A stretch of DNA of 64,000 nt, taken from positions 744,001 through 808,000 of the forward strand of contig NZ_OCMZ01000002.1 of NCBI RefSeq assembly GCF_900215485.1. Reading direction: 5' to 3'. The notes under the pieces are model-generated. The model was not told where the DNA came from and did no database searches. It saw only the letters and a program-made list of their open reading frames with translations. This document shows positions 7,714 to 17,754 of the stretch, one piece after another. The DNA is from Nitrosovibrio sp. Nv4. Lineage in GTDB: Bacteria > Pseudomonadota > Gammaproteobacteria > Burkholderiales > Nitrosomonadaceae. The position numbers and the translations under genes are program-made. Position 1 is the stretch's first letter; every line of letters begins with the position of its first letter.

Positions 7714-8337
7714 TCAGATACTTTGCGGCATTTTTTCGCTGTCCATTCTGTCCCCCGAGCCACGTCGAGTAAACCGGGCCATGCGGTCCAGGTTCTCAGC
7801 CATAAGAAGGCATCCGTCCAGAAACCTGCTGGTTCTGGTCGCACCGGAAGAGTCATCGTTCATCCAGCGAAAAAAAGTGGCCAGATAAATCGTGGTGAGC
7901 GCCGTTTCCTCCATCGCTCGCCGGACGTAAGTCGCGTCCCGGCCGGCGGCCTCGCGCATCCATTGGACAGTGCGGCTTATGCGCATCAATCCGGGAACCT
8001 GGACATGAATATGCCCCGGTTCCAATTTGCCGTAGATCATTTCCCTGGTTGTCTTGCGATAAGGATAAAGTGCTCCAAGCCATGTCATGATTAACTTATG
8101 CAGGCGCTGACGCGGTGTCAGGTAGGAAAAGTTGGGGGCTTGCGTGATTTTGAGCATGGCTCTATCGGCGCGCTCAAACCAGGCATCGACGATGTCCTCT
8201 TTTTCGCGAAAATGCGCGTGCACATCGTCCAGGGTAATCTCCAGCGCAGCCGCCACGTCGTGCAGTCGCACGGCTTCCCAGGATTTCTGTTCGCCGAGTT
8301 CAACCGCGGTGTTAACAATCTGATCCGCTGTTACCAT
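7714..8337 (-). CDS. TetR-family regulator with COQ9-like C-terminal region
   Basis: This 207-residue protein has an N-terminal TetR-type helix-turn-helix (about 5-50: AVELGEQKSWEAVRLHDVAAALEI then a helix ending HAHFREKEDIVDAWFERAD). An all-helical C-terminal domain with WLGALYPYRKTTREMI and an amphipathic ATFFRWMNDDS segment resembles COQ9-type proteins, which bind lipids and are linked to ubiquinone biosynthesis. Whether it binds DNA or a lipid cannot be decided by eye. It lies 183 nt downstream of tamB on the same strand. An association with membrane lipid metabolism is possible but unproven. Confidence 0.72.
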   Translation of the reverse strand: MVTADQIVNTAVELGEQKSWEAVRLHDVAAALEITLDDVHAHFREKEDIVDAWFERADRAMLKITQAPNFSYLTPRQRLHKLIMTWLGALYPYRKTTREMIYGKLEPGHIHVQVPGLMRISRTVQWMREAAGRDATYVRRAMEETALTTIYLATFFRWMNDDSSGATRTSRFLDGCLLMAENLDRMARFTRRGSGDRMDSEKMPQSI

Positions 8338-8520
8338 ATTTCCACCGATGAGCTATTGATTCGGGAGAAGAAGGGCAATTTCCGCCCCGGTCGATTTGAA
8401 AGTAGCGCAAACCCGCGCAAAGTGTCAAGCACATCCGGGCATTATCAATGCCTTGCCACAATCGAAATCCACCGATAGCAAATGAGACAGGTTTCGCTAA
8501 TGGAGCGAGGGACGCAAGCC

Positions 8521-11500
8521 TTAATCAAAACGTAACGTGTAAAGCAGGTCTATCGCATTATCAAAACCAGCCCTCGTTACAAGCGTGATGTGAGGCGTCA
8601 GGGTATAGGTCAGTTTTGTTACGCCGACCACCGCCGTCATTCCCTGCTCATAGCTCAGATAGGCTCGCTTCGAAAGCCGTTTGCCGATAGTACCCACCTG
8701 CCCCATCAATGCATCGCTCCCCGCCTGCCGTATCGATAACTCATCCACGCCAAGCGCCTGACTGATCTTGTCCGTGACCCCGCCGGATTGCCCGCCCAGA
8801 ATGGAACCTGCTGCAGCGAGCAATAATGATGCGTCGGCTTTCCCGCCCGGGGCGCGGCCCAGTGCAATCCACGAGAGTTTCTCCAGATCCGAGACAACTG
8901 GCGTGGATACCAGTCGCACTTTGGGGTGACGCACGCTGCCCGTCACTTCAACGCCCGCCACCACCGGCAACCCCTTGCGCAGAGCGAGCACATTCAATGC
9001 AGGATCGTCTATCGGGCCCTGAAAATTCACGATCCCGCGCTCCACGACCAAACGCTGGCCATAAGCCTCAAAATTGGTATTGCGGGCGGTGATCGTGCCG
9101 GTGGCGCGCAGTTTCTGCCCAGGCTCGGCGCGCAAACGCAACTGGCCAGCCAGTCTTCCCTCCAGGCCGGAGGCACGTATGTGGAATTGCTCGCCGAGAT
9201 CAAGACCAGCCTCCGTGTCTATACGCAGTCCTCTACGCTCGGGTCGCTGCTGGTCCGCTGTTTCTCGTCCGGTAACGACGATGACATCGTCCGCCAGTTG
9301 TGGATGCCCGGCCGTGGGTTGGGCAAGTAAACCGGCATCTGCGTGGAGGCTGCCCCTCAAAGTGAGGACGTTGTTTTCCAGACTGGCGCGACCGTTCCCG
9401 GAGGCAATAATCCAGCGATCAGGCCGCTGCGCCAAGGGCACAAGGCTGGCGGTAATTTCCAGATTGCCGCGCTCACCTGTAAAGTCCATGATGCCCGATG
9501 CCCGCAATCTGCCCGGACCTTTCTCAAGCGACACGTTCTTAAGCAGCGGGTCATCGGGCCGCGGTAAGTGAGGAGCGATAAATTCCAGAACATCCATATT
9601 CAGAGATTCCTGGTCGAAACTTGCCGCCAGCTTTCCCTGCTCGAGCCGCACGCCCTGCTCCAGCAAAGCCATCGTCAGCTCATCGCCGCGTATCCGGCCT
9701 TTCAGGCGTGGCGCGCTGAAAGTTCCGATCACATCCGCTTCCAAAGCGAGCCTGCCGCCACTTCTGATGTTGTTATCGAAAGTATCGAGGGCGGGTCCAA
9801 CCCAGGAAATATCGTCCATATTGACGAATACATTCCCTGCCAAGGCTGCATCAGGCAGCACCGTCCAATGCATGGCCGACTCGGCTGATTTTGTAACGGG
9901 CACGGAGATGCCGGCATTTGCCTCCCCCAGACGCTTTCCTCGCGCTTTCAATTCTCCCGTGAACCTGCCGTCCACGGCACGGGCAACCAGCTGAAGCGTC
10001 TCCAAACCCAGGGGAAGCGGCGGGTCCGCCGGCAGCACCCAGTCGCCGCTTTCGCGTGCAACGCTAAGGGTACCCTTCAATTGGGCGCCGGCTGTGATAT
10101 CCCATTTCCCACCCAGACGAAGCGCCTCATTAACTGGCTCTTCACCGTCGGGTGTGTCAATACCGGGGCGCAATCCCACGCCGGTAAAATAGCCCCTGGT
10201 ACTCCACTTCTGAGGGGTCCATTCGGTTGAGCTGATCTGCATCTCGCCGCCGGCGACGACAAACTTCGTTGTGCCAAGCGATACGCGTTGCGAGCTAATC
10301 TCCAAGGGAGCGGCATCCGTTAGATGAAAGGGAAATCGACCGGCTGCCGATAATTCAGACAGCTCCCCGAGCCACTGCGCATCATGCCATTGCCGAGCCG
10401 GCTTGTTCAGTTCTCCCCTCGCTCGCAGGGTAAGATTCTGGTTATCGTCCAGACGTGCGGCAACTCGCACTTCATGTCGCGATCTCTGGCCTTCCACTTC
10501 AAGCTTCAGACTCTGCAAGCGCTTTTTTGCCCTGGTTCCATAGTCAGCGGCTGTTATCATCAACGCAACGGTGTCACCATGCAGGGCACCATCGGCGGCA
10601 AGGCTGCCAAGATGATGTTCGCCCGGAAGCGTGAGGCCATCTCCCTGGGCATTAAAGGTCATATCCGGCCATTCAAAATTACTGCTACCCATATTGACAG
10701 AACTGCTCTCCAGTATCGCCTCGGCAGTAAGGGCCCCGCTGAATCCGTATCCGATTTGCGCAAGCGCGGGTGCGACAAGCTCTAGCCGCAATTGGTCGCC
10801 CTTGCTACCAAAACCGCCGCGTGCAATAAGCTGATTGATACCAATGCGTAATTCCACTTCTCCTTTAGCCCGAGCAAGGCCCGCAAACTCTATTCGGCCA
10901 TTGCCGGACATGGGTTGTTCCGCAACGTGGCTGTTCGCCATCGCGAAATGAACTGTGCCTGCCGCACCGTCCCCCGCCTCAGGCTCCAATTCGCCTGCCA
11001 GTTTTAGCGTCGCGTTCAGATCGGTTCGCGGTGTCTGCACGAATGCGGAAAGATCGAAGTGCTGAAGCCTTCCGTCGAAAGCAAACGCTCGCCGTCCGGT
11101 CAACCCGAGCTTGGCGTGTCCTGCAAGCCGGGATCGGCCATGTCTGAGCTGCATCTTTTCCAGGACGAGCATGTTATCTGCTCTCGACACATCGGCATCC
11201 ATATGCAGTGCCCTGTCTCGGTCGTGGAGTGACAAGGTGCCCTGCTGGCTTGTTGCGTCGCCGCTGAGTCTCACCTTCCCGTTGAGGTTCGCCGTGCGGA
11301 GGCGCGTATCCAGCGCGGCGGGGTTGACACGATTGATCAGCAGATCGGCGGAAACAGTTCCCTGTTTATGCTGCCAGGCCAAATTTCCGGAGATCGAGCC
11401 ATCGCCGGGCGCAACCAGCATTAAATCGTCAAGCTGGAGCAATTCGGCCGAAAGTATCGGACGCGCCCGCATCTCGAGCAGAGGCAAGCCGCCTCGGTCG

Positions 11501-12474
11501 AGAGCCGCGGCAGCACTGTTTTTGGCCCTCATGTCACCCTCTAGCTGCCCGGCATCGTTTTCATGCAAATCCGCTTGCAATGAAAGACTGGCTTTGGGGG
11601 CGGCGGGTGAAAAGACGTGCGGGTCGAACCCGCTTACCGACAACCGCAGCCCAGCGACGATGAAAGGGGCGTAAGGCTGCAGTTGTGCCTCGCCTTTCCC
11701 CATCAAACCTGCGCCATTTCCTTCCAGTCTGACATCGAGCCACTCCAGGTTGCCGGTAATGGTGGCGGATATTCGCGCTTCCAACGTTTCGGGCGATACT
11801 CCGGACGTTTGCGACGGCACCGGTATGGAGACGCCAGCAAGCTTTGCCTCAGCATGCAGATCGAAAGGCCTGACGCCCTCTATCCGGCCCGACGCGATCA
11901 ATTTGCCAAATTCGAGGCTGGCACTCAACTCGGTCAACTCATGCATACGGCCGTCGCTTTTCAATCGCGCCGCAAGATCTGTCGCAGCAAAAACCAGCGT
12001 GCCGCCCTTCTCATGCAATACGCGTAGCGCCTCAATATCCACCTTTTGCACGAGCAACGACAATGGCAACTCCAGGTTATCAGGCGGTGAAGCGGGTGTT
12101 GACGAAGGGGGTGAAACGATCTCCACGTCCTCTGCTCTCAAAGCGATTATTTTCAGTTGCCTCGACTTCAGCGCATCGGGTTGCCAGTTGAGTTGCACAT
12201 TTCGAGCAACGACAAGCAGATCATCGCTTTTAAAACGCACGATATCCGCTTCGATCGATCCGAATAGCTTACCGTCCAGTCCTTCAAGCGATATCTTGCC
12301 TGTGCTCAGTTGCGATACGGTCGACCCAAGCCATCTAAGGCCGGAGTTGGTTGTTGCCAGCCAGACGCCAGCGCCCATGACCATGATGATGAGAACAGCA
12401 AGCAGCAGAACCGGACGCAACCATGGCTTATGCCTATCCGAGTTTTTGGTTTGATGTCCGTTGATCTGATTCAT
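8521..12474 (-). CDS. tamB: Translocation and assembly module inner-membrane protein TamB
   Basis: This 1,317-residue AsmA-like protein is anchored by one N-terminal transmembrane helix (about 20-42). It is followed by a very long repetitive beta-rich region and the C-terminal TamB domain (DUF490), which includes NTNFEAYGQRLVVERGIVNFQGPIDDP-type sequence and ends in a phenylalanine-containing beta strand. TamB spans the periplasm as a hydrophobic groove. It partners TamA in outer-membrane protein insertion and, in E. coli, also shares in anterograde phospholipid transport with YhdP and YdbH. It starts 6 nt after the tamA stop, so the two are translationally linked. The upstream pqi genes on the same strand encode another intermembrane lipid conduit. 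Confidence 0.93.
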   Translation of the reverse strand: MNQINGHQTKNSDRHKPWLRPVLLLAVLIIMVMGAGVWLATTNSGLRWLGSTVSQLSTGKISLEGLDGKLFGSIEADIVRFKSDDLLVVARNVQLNWQPDALKSRQLKIIALRAEDVEIVSPPSSTPASPPDNLELPLSLLVQKVDIEALRVLHEKGGTLVFAATDLAARLKSDGRMHELTELSASLEFGKLIASGRIEGVRPFDLHAEAKLAGVSIPVPSQTSGVSPETLEARISATITGNLEWLDVRLEGNGAGLMGKGEAQLQPYAPFIVAGLRLSVSGFDPHVFSPAAPKASLSLQADLHENDAGQLEGDMRAKNSAAAALDRGGLPLLEMRARPILSAELLQLDDLMLVAPGDGSISGNLAWQHKQGTVSADLLINRVNPAALDTRLRTANLNGKVRLSGDATSQQGTLSLHDRDRALHMDADVSRADNMLVLEKMQLRHGRSRLAGHAKLGLTGRRAFAFDGRLQHFDLSAFVQTPRTDLNATLKLAGELEPEAGDGAAGTVHFAMANSHVAEQPMSGNGRIEFAGLARAKGEVELRIGINQLIARGGFGSKGDQLRLELVAPALAQIGYGFSGALTAEAILESSSVNMGSSNFEWPDMTFNAQGDGLTLPGEHHLGSLAADGALHGDTVALMITAADYGTRAKKRLQSLKLEVEGQRSRHEVRVAARLDDNQNLTLRARGELNKPARQWHDAQWLGELSELSAAGRFPFHLTDAAPLEISSQRVSLGTTKFVVAGGEMQISSTEWTPQKWSTRGYFTGVGLRPGIDTPDGEEPVNEALRLGGKWDITAGAQLKGTLSVARESGDWVLPADPPLPLGLETLQLVARAVDGRFTGELKARGKRLGEANAGISVPVTKSAESAMHWTVLPDAALAGNVFVNMDDISWVGPALDTFDNNIRSGGRLALEADVIGTFSAPRLKGRIRGDELTMALLEQGVRLEQGKLAASFDQESLNMDVLEFIAPHLPRPDDPLLKNVSLEKGPGRLRASGIMDFTGERGNLEITASLVPLAQRPDRWIIASGNGRASLENNVLTLRGSLHADAGLLAQPTAGHPQLADDVIVVTGRETADQQRPERRGLRIDTEAGLDLGEQFHIRASGLEGRLAGQLRLRAEPGQKLRATGTITARNTNFEAYGQRLVVERGIVNFQGPIDDPALNVLALRKGLPVVAGVEVTGSVRHPKVRLVSTPVVSDLEKLSWIALGRAPGGKADASLLLAAAGSILGGQSGGVTDKISQALGVDELSIRQAGSDALMGQVGTIGKRLSKRAYLSYEQGMTAVVGVTKLTYTLTPHITLVTRAGFDNAIDLLYTLRFD

Positions 12475-12480
12475 GCGCTA

Positions 12481-14271
12481 TTAAAACGCCACGGCGATCG
12501 AAAAATGCAAACGTAATTTACCGTCGTTGTGTGCCCGGGCGAGATCCAGAGCAAGCGGCCCGACAGGGCTGCGCCAGCGGATTCCGCCGCCATATCCAAC
12601 ATTCAGGTCCAGCCGACGCATAGTGTCGGCCGCGTCGCCAATGTCGGTAAAGATGGCTGCGCCCCACTCGCGCGTGAACCAGTGATTGTATTCAATGGTA
12701 CCGGTAGCCATTGCCCGGCCGCCGACTATGGCCTGGCCTTCACGCACGCCTAAACGCTGAAAAGCGTAACCTCGTACGGACTGGATGCCCCCTGCCCGGA
12801 ACAGGTATTCCTGGGGGATGCCGAATCGTGATGGAGCGAACGTATACCCCAACTCGCCACGCAGGAACAACACATGGCGGTCTCCCACGGGATACCAGGA
12901 CTGATGCCTTACATAGGTGCGGATAAAATCCTGATCGGAGAGTAATTGCCGGCTTCCGCCGCCAACACGCAGTTCCGTTACGCTGCCATCCCGAGGAAAC
13001 AACGGATCGTCCACTGAACGGTAGCGCAACTGCCCGTCCAATACGAAAGTCTGATTGACCTGTTGCACGCCGCCCGTTGGTTGCCGGTCTTCCCGTTGCC
13101 AGTTCAGCGCAAGCCGGGTTTCCGCCTTGCCGGAAAGTTGATTACGGCTAACACCCGCTTTCTCGCGTATGGTTTCCAGTTCCTGTATAAAAGTTCTCTC
13201 GACCCCTGCTCCCAAAGAAAACCACTGGCCCGCCTGGTCAGGGACGCTGTCGATTGTAGTAGAGAGGGTCTGCCGCTTTTGCTCTATGCGCAGCCCGCCG
13301 TTCAGGCGCAAAGCGCGATCCAGAAAGTTGTTATTTGTATAGCTGAGCTCGCCTCTGGCGCCGGTATTGGAACTGTAGCCTCCGCCGGCTGACACACGCT
13401 GCGCCTGAGCTTCCGATAAAACCACCTCTACGGGCGCTGCCTGATGGGTTGCCGCGCCAGGGTCGATGTTGACGGCGACTGAGCTGAACTGGGGTAAATT
13501 CTGTAATTTGGTCTGGAACGAAAGCAGTTGGTCCCGGCGATAGGGATCGCCTGTCTTGAATGGGACCAGGCCGGTGATCAGCGATGGGTCGTAGCGATTG
13601 AGCCCTTTGATCATCAGATCTCCAAAGCGGAAAGCGGGTCCGGAATCCAGAATTACCGATAAGCGCGCGGTGGAAGAAGCGGAATCCACCTCCGCCTTGC
13701 TTTCCTCTATCTCTGCCGCGGCATAATCTTCCCCTGCCACACTGGATAACAATATCGCTTTGGCTTCTTCCCAGGCCGGGGAGCGAAATGGTTGACCTAC
13801 ACTCAGAGACCAGGCAGCTCTCAGCTTCTCAATACGGGCGTGTCGACTGGGTTCTTCAGTTGCCAGATCGCCCTTGAACTCGATACTGACCTCCGTGACG
13901 AATGTACGGGGTCCGGGGATGACCTCCAGGACCGGAGTTTTACTGGATGGGTCGAGATGCAGGTTTATGGCAGGAGTGAAATAACCTTCGGTAGCGAGAA
14001 GTTCGCTTATTTCCCGCTGCGCCCGGCGCATGAAAGTGGCACGAGCGGTTTCATCCAGAATCGGTGCGATTGGCAGCTGAAAATGATTCTTCAGCAAATC
14101 CTGCAATGGCTCAGGAGCGGAAATCGTGACATGTGGCGAACTGTTTTTAGCCCCAAATTGCTGTGCCTCGGCCCTGCCATTCCCCAGGGTAAAAAGGATG
14201 AGCCACAGGATGAGCGCTGATATCCATATTCGCCCTGGACAGGAATGAGTGAAATATTCGGGGACAGACAT
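12481..14271 (-). CDS. tamA: Translocation and assembly module outer-membrane protein TamA
   Basis: This Omp85-family outer-membrane protein has an N-terminal signal peptide (WISALILWLILFTLGNGRAEA), three POTRA domains (roughly 45-265) and a 16-strand barrel. It carries the family loop motif VRGYAFQRLGVREGQAIVGGRA and ends GKLRLHFSIAVAF with a terminal aromatic residue. I chose the start MSVPEYF at 14271 (596 residues) because it places the signal peptide near the N-terminus; the frame stays open to 14427, which would add 52 residues without signal-peptide character. Neither start has a strong ribosome binding site. tamB follows after 6 nt. TamA usually has about 580 residues. Confidence 0.9.
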   Translation of the reverse strand: MSVPEYFTHSCPGRIWISALILWLILFTLGNGRAEAQQFGAKNSSPHVTISAPEPLQDLLKNHFQLPIAPILDETARATFMRRAQREISELLATEGYFTPAINLHLDPSSKTPVLEVIPGPRTFVTEVSIEFKGDLATEEPSRHARIEKLRAAWSLSVGQPFRSPAWEEAKAILLSSVAGEDYAAAEIEESKAEVDSASSTARLSVILDSGPAFRFGDLMIKGLNRYDPSLITGLVPFKTGDPYRRDQLLSFQTKLQNLPQFSSVAVNIDPGAATHQAAPVEVVLSEAQAQRVSAGGGYSSNTGARGELSYTNNNFLDRALRLNGGLRIEQKRQTLSTTIDSVPDQAGQWFSLGAGVERTFIQELETIREKAGVSRNQLSGKAETRLALNWQREDRQPTGGVQQVNQTFVLDGQLRYRSVDDPLFPRDGSVTELRVGGGSRQLLSDQDFIRTYVRHQSWYPVGDRHVLFLRGELGYTFAPSRFGIPQEYLFRAGGIQSVRGYAFQRLGVREGQAIVGGRAMATGTIEYNHWFTREWGAAIFTDIGDAADTMRRLDLNVGYGGGIRWRSPVGPLALDLARAHNDGKLRLHFSIAVAF

Positions 14272-14708
14272 GGCAAGCGGGATATCACGCCTTGGAAAAC
14301 TGAGCCACAAACGCGTGAGATATTCGCGATTGTGACTGCAGTCAGATAGAGTTTTGGTATAGCTGCCCGGCAGGTATACGGCTGGAAAACTGGAATTCAG
14401 AAGGTACGTGCAGACAATCGACCGCAAAAGGGATAAAGGGATATTGCGGGATCAAATCGAAGACGGCCATGGCCGGCTGAACCGATAAGGGCGCTATCGG
14501 ATAATACCTAGCCAAGCCCGACATCGCAACTATCCAAACGGAAGGGAGGACCAACTCTTGCCCGCAGGGTCCCAAGCGAGTTCCCAGGAAAGCTGCTTCT
14601 GGACTACAAGCCGCTCTTTTTGCCTGGAGCGGCAACCACGCGTAGAGAAGCTATCCTGTGCGGTATCAATGGCAAATGGTTGCGCCGCCATTTAGCCAAG
14701 AGAACGTG
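14272..14708. other. Gap between pqiC and tamA with a hairpin
   Basis: About 430 bp without a supported gene. A perfect 7-bp inverted repeat GCCGCTC/GAGCGGC with a 10-nt loop lies at 14610-14633, and a weaker one CCGATA/TATCGG at 14482-14500. Neither is followed by a T tract on the transcribed strand, so I do not call a terminator. The gap leaves open whether tamAB is co-transcribed with pqiABC or has its own promoter here. Confidence 0.4.
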
Positions 14709-15377
14709 TCAATTAACCGTTTTATATGGCTTGCAGGTTACAGGATGGCCGGTATCCATTTCGATCAAATTCTTTGATATATCCTCTACCGCAGTCGACA
14801 CGACACGCTGAATGCCCTTTACCACGCCCGAGATACCAGCGTCAACCGGCTCTGAAATCGCTGCATAACAGGCTGCGCTACGTGTGTCGGTCAAACGCGT
14901 TATCGCCCAGCTGAATCTTGCCTTTACCCTCTCGCCAACTACTGCGTCGAATTGGCTAAGCTCGATCGCAATTCGATAGACCGGCTGATCCGGCGCATGC
15001 GCCGGGCGAGCACCGCGTGCTTCGCTTATCGCCCCGGTTTGACCGGCAATGCCGGCAGCAAACGCGTCACGCAATTCGTCATTGAAATGCGATGCCCATC
15101 GGTCCTGTTCAAGGACGAAAAGCTGTGTTTCCTGTCCCAAACCCTGGGAGCGCACAATCAGTTGCGGACGGGCCAGCCGCTCGGGCACACTGACCGGCAT
15201 CACCTCAATATAAACTGGTGTGATCGAGCGCGGCATCCTGTCTTCTACGGTAGATGGCCTGAACGGCGCCGATAGCGTGTAGAACCGGGTTTCCGGGACT
15301 GATGCACAGCCAGCAGCCCATAAGGCTGCCATTGATGCTGTCATTATGGCGAACACGCTGCGTGACAGACCTGTCAT
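14709..15377 (-). CDS. pqiC: PqiC-type ABC-transport auxiliary lipoprotein
   Basis: This 222-residue protein has a lipoprotein signal peptide (MTGLSRSVFAIMTASMAALW) with lipobox AAGC, the cysteine at about 24. It carries the PqiC/DUF330 domain that starts with the typical ETRFYTLS strand. PqiC is an outer-membrane lipoprotein that interacts with PqiB in an MCE-type lipid conduit across the periplasm. Its start overlaps the pqiB stop by 4 nt (ATGA), which shows translational coupling. It is the last gene of the pqi set before tamAB. Confidence 0.9.
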   Translation of the reverse strand: MTGLSRSVFAIMTASMAALWAAGCASVPETRFYTLSAPFRPSTVEDRMPRSITPVYIEVMPVSVPERLARPQLIVRSQGLGQETQLFVLEQDRWASHFNDELRDAFAAGIAGQTGAISEARGARPAHAPDQPVYRIAIELSQFDAVVGERVKARFSWAITRLTDTRSAACYAAISEPVDAGISGVVKGIQRVVSTAVEDISKNLIEMDTGHPVTCKPYKTVN

Positions 15378-17053
15378 TGGTTATCCCCCCGCTTACCCCG
15401 AATCACGGCTTCAGGATGACGCTCGAAATAGTCGGTTAAAATTCTAAGTGAAGCAGCTGCGCGCGTCAGTTCCTGTAACGTCTGACGCAAATCCTGTTGA
15501 AGCGGTGCATCTTCGGACAGCGTACGCTCAGCGGCGTTCAGGGTTTTACGTACATCCTGCATCGCCACGGTAATTTCAGGCGCAACATCGTTATTCAATT
15601 TTTCCGCCAGCTGTCCGGTGCTGTCCAGTGTCTCCTTGAGCACTTTTAACGATTGCTGCAACTCGTCGCCAATCTGGTCGAAGGGCACTTTACTTAACTT
15701 GAGCGCTATCTCTGAAACCTGGGTTTGAATTTCGTCAGTACTGCTGGGAATGGTCGGCAATTGCAATAATGAACCGGGCGTATCCAAACCGGCCATATTT
15801 TCGGCGCTGCCTTTTTTTGCTGGAACGATCTTTGGAAAAAAATCGAGGGCAATATAGACCTGCCCCGTAATGAGGTTGCCGATTCGTAATTGAGCGCCCA
15901 GGCCGCGATTGATCATCAGGTGTAAACGGTGTTGCGGTGTCAATTTTGACTGTCTTTGATATTCGATGAATTTCCGACCCAAGCGCTCCGGATAAACTTC
16001 GGCAAGTACCGGCATACTGAATTCCTGTCGCGCAGGATCATATTCGATGCCAATCGATTTAACCTGTCCCAATACCAGCCCGCGGAAGCTTACTTCGGCG
16101 CCCGGCGTCAAACCACGTACGGACTGCTTGAAATTTAGCAATACCATCTGCGCCTGGCCATCCTGTTCTCTTAACGCTTCAGCCTGGTTTTCCGCAAGAA
16201 CAAACGCAGTATTTTCTTTGGCGGGAGTACCGGGATTGTCTTCCGGTGCCTGAAACGAAAGACCACCGAGCACAACAGTGGCCAGCGCTTGCGTATTGAG
16301 CGTAAAGCCGCTGGCGTTTACTTGCATGTTGAAACCACTGGCATGCCAGAAGCGCGTATTAATCCCGACAAATTTGTCATAGGGAGCATTAACAAAAATA
16401 CGTACGGTAATGCCTTTGCCGTCGTCATCCAGATCGTACGCGGCCACCTGTCCCACTTTGATGCGGCGGTAATATACAGGCGAGCCGATATCCAGGGAAC
16501 CGATATCGTTGGCATGTAAAACATATTGTTTGCCCGAGGCATCGCGTGTAACGATCGGTGGCACTTCCAAGCCTGTAAAGTGGTCTGCTTTCTCTTTTGC
16601 GGCACCAGCGTCGGCTCCAATATAAGGGCCGAACAGCAACGTGCTAAGTCCGGATACGCCAGAGCCGGCAACCCTTGGGCGCACGACCCAGAAGCGGCTA
16701 TCCGCCGCGGTAAAGCTTTTGGCTTCTTTCTTCAATAGTACGGTAACCAGCACCAGAGCGTGATCTTCGCTCAACGTGATGGACTGCACTGTACCGATTT
16801 CCACCTCTTTATATTTGACCTTTGTCTTGCCCGCTTCCAATCCCTCGGCAGAGTGAAATGTAATCGTGATTTCGGGGCCACGCTGGACCCAGGTCTGAAC
16901 CGCCAGCGAAATGCCGATAACGGCCGCGAGTATGGGAATCAGCCAGATTAACGAGGGAATCCAGTCCCATTGCCGCTTCTTCACTGGCGCAGGTATCGCT
17001 TCTACCAGGTCATCTGCCACGTCATCCGTTGTTCCTGTCTTTTCTTTACTCAT
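15374..17053 (-). CDS. pqiB: MCE-domain intermembrane transport protein PqiB
   Basis: This 559-residue protein has a short cytoplasmic N-terminus, one transmembrane helix (about 30-55) and three MCE domains. Their starts are visible as PEITITFHSAEGLEAGKTKVKYK, VLHANDIGSLDIGSPVYYRR and SVRGLTPGAEVSFRG segments. A long C-terminal helical stretch (about 440-540) would form the needle of the hexamer. In E. coli PqiB forms a syringe-like channel for lipids between the membranes, with PqiA and PqiC. The length fits the family (546 in E. coli). It overlaps pqiA2 upstream and pqiC downstream by 4 nt each. Confidence 0.94.
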   Translation of the reverse strand: MSKEKTGTTDDVADDLVEAIPAPVKKRQWDWIPSLIWLIPILAAVIGISLAVQTWVQRGPEITITFHSAEGLEAGKTKVKYKEVEIGTVQSITLSEDHALVLVTVLLKKEAKSFTAADSRFWVVRPRVAGSGVSGLSTLLFGPYIGADAGAAKEKADHFTGLEVPPIVTRDASGKQYVLHANDIGSLDIGSPVYYRRIKVGQVAAYDLDDDGKGITVRIFVNAPYDKFVGINTRFWHASGFNMQVNASGFTLNTQALATVVLGGLSFQAPEDNPGTPAKENTAFVLAENQAEALREQDGQAQMVLLNFKQSVRGLTPGAEVSFRGLVLGQVKSIGIEYDPARQEFSMPVLAEVYPERLGRKFIEYQRQSKLTPQHRLHLMINRGLGAQLRIGNLITGQVYIALDFFPKIVPAKKGSAENMAGLDTPGSLLQLPTIPSSTDEIQTQVSEIALKLSKVPFDQIGDELQQSLKVLKETLDSTGQLAEKLNNDVAPEITVAMQDVRKTLNAAERTLSEDAPLQQDLRQTLQELTRAAASLRILTDYFERHPEAVIRGKRGDNQ

Positions 17054-17754
17054 ACGCGTTTCCGCGATTCCTGTTCATTAACGTCCCAGGTCAAACGGGG
17101 ATCAAAACTGAGCGACGCAAGCATGGTCAGCACCACCACCGCAGCGAAAGCGGCTATACCCGCGCCAGCGTAGACCGTGGCGAAACCTTTGATCTGTACG
17201 AGTCCGGCCAGGAGCGTTACGACAAAAACATCGAGCATGGACCAACGGCCTGTCACTTCAACAAGGCGATAAAGTTTTGCTCGTTGCAAAAGACGCCAGT
17301 TACTGCCCCGCTGTGCCGTTATTAATAACAGAATCAGGGCTGCCAGTTTGAACAGAGGCACCAGAAAGCTCGCAATAAAAACGATGACCGCCAATATCCA
17401 CGAACCGGAAACCCAGAAATAAATGATGCCGCTCATGATGGTGTCCGGCTGTTCCCCCAATAGGGAGGCGGTAGTCATGACAGGCAATGTATTCGCGGGA
17501 ACATACATTATGCAGGCCGCAATCAGAAAAGCCCAGGTTCGGTTCACGCTATCCGGCTTTCGCATATGCAGCCTCGCACCGCAGCGCCCGCAGCGATCAT
17601 GACCCTTGACATCTTTCCACAAGGTGGCGCAGTGATGACACGATACCATGCCCAGGCTGGCAGCAGTCCTGGCGGGCAATTCCTTCCCGGCTGATTCGCC
17701 CTTCAAGGTTTGTTTGACTGCTTGCGCTGTGTTCGGCGTGTTGTTAGCTGACAT
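17050..17754 (-). CDS. pqiA: Paraquat-inducible protein A, second half-gene
   Basis: This 234-residue protein matches the C-terminal PqiA domain. A zinc-ribbon-like CHHCATLWKDVKGHDRCGRCG motif (two CxxC pairs, about 41-65) is followed by four transmembrane helices with the characteristic MYVPANTLPVMT motif. E. coli PqiA is one ~417-residue protein with two such domains; here the halves are separate genes. The start at 17754 (MSANN) overlaps the preceding gene by 11 nt; an upstream in-frame start at 17862 would lie deep inside it and is less likely. PqiA is the inner-membrane component of the Pqi lipid transport system. Confidence 0.88.
   Translation of the reverse strand: MSANNTPNTAQAVKQTLKGESAGKELPARTAASLGMVSCHHCATLWKDVKGHDRCGRCGARLHMRKPDSVNRTWAFLIAACIMYVPANTLPVMTTASLLGEQPDTIMSGIIYFWVSGSWILAVIVFIASFLVPLFKLAALILLLITAQRGSNWRLLQRAKLYRLVEVTGRWSMLDVFVVTLLAGLVQIKGFATVYAGAGIAAFAAVVVLTMLASLSFDPRLTWDVNEQESRKRV

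Noticed and set aside
14610-14633. Perfect 7-bp hairpin as a pqiC terminator
   Set aside because: No T tract follows on the minus strand, so termination cannot be claimed.
14342-14635. Open minus-strand frame of 97 codons between pqiC and tamA
   Set aside because: No ribosome binding site, no recognisable protein pattern, and it overlaps the region upstream of the tamA signal peptide.
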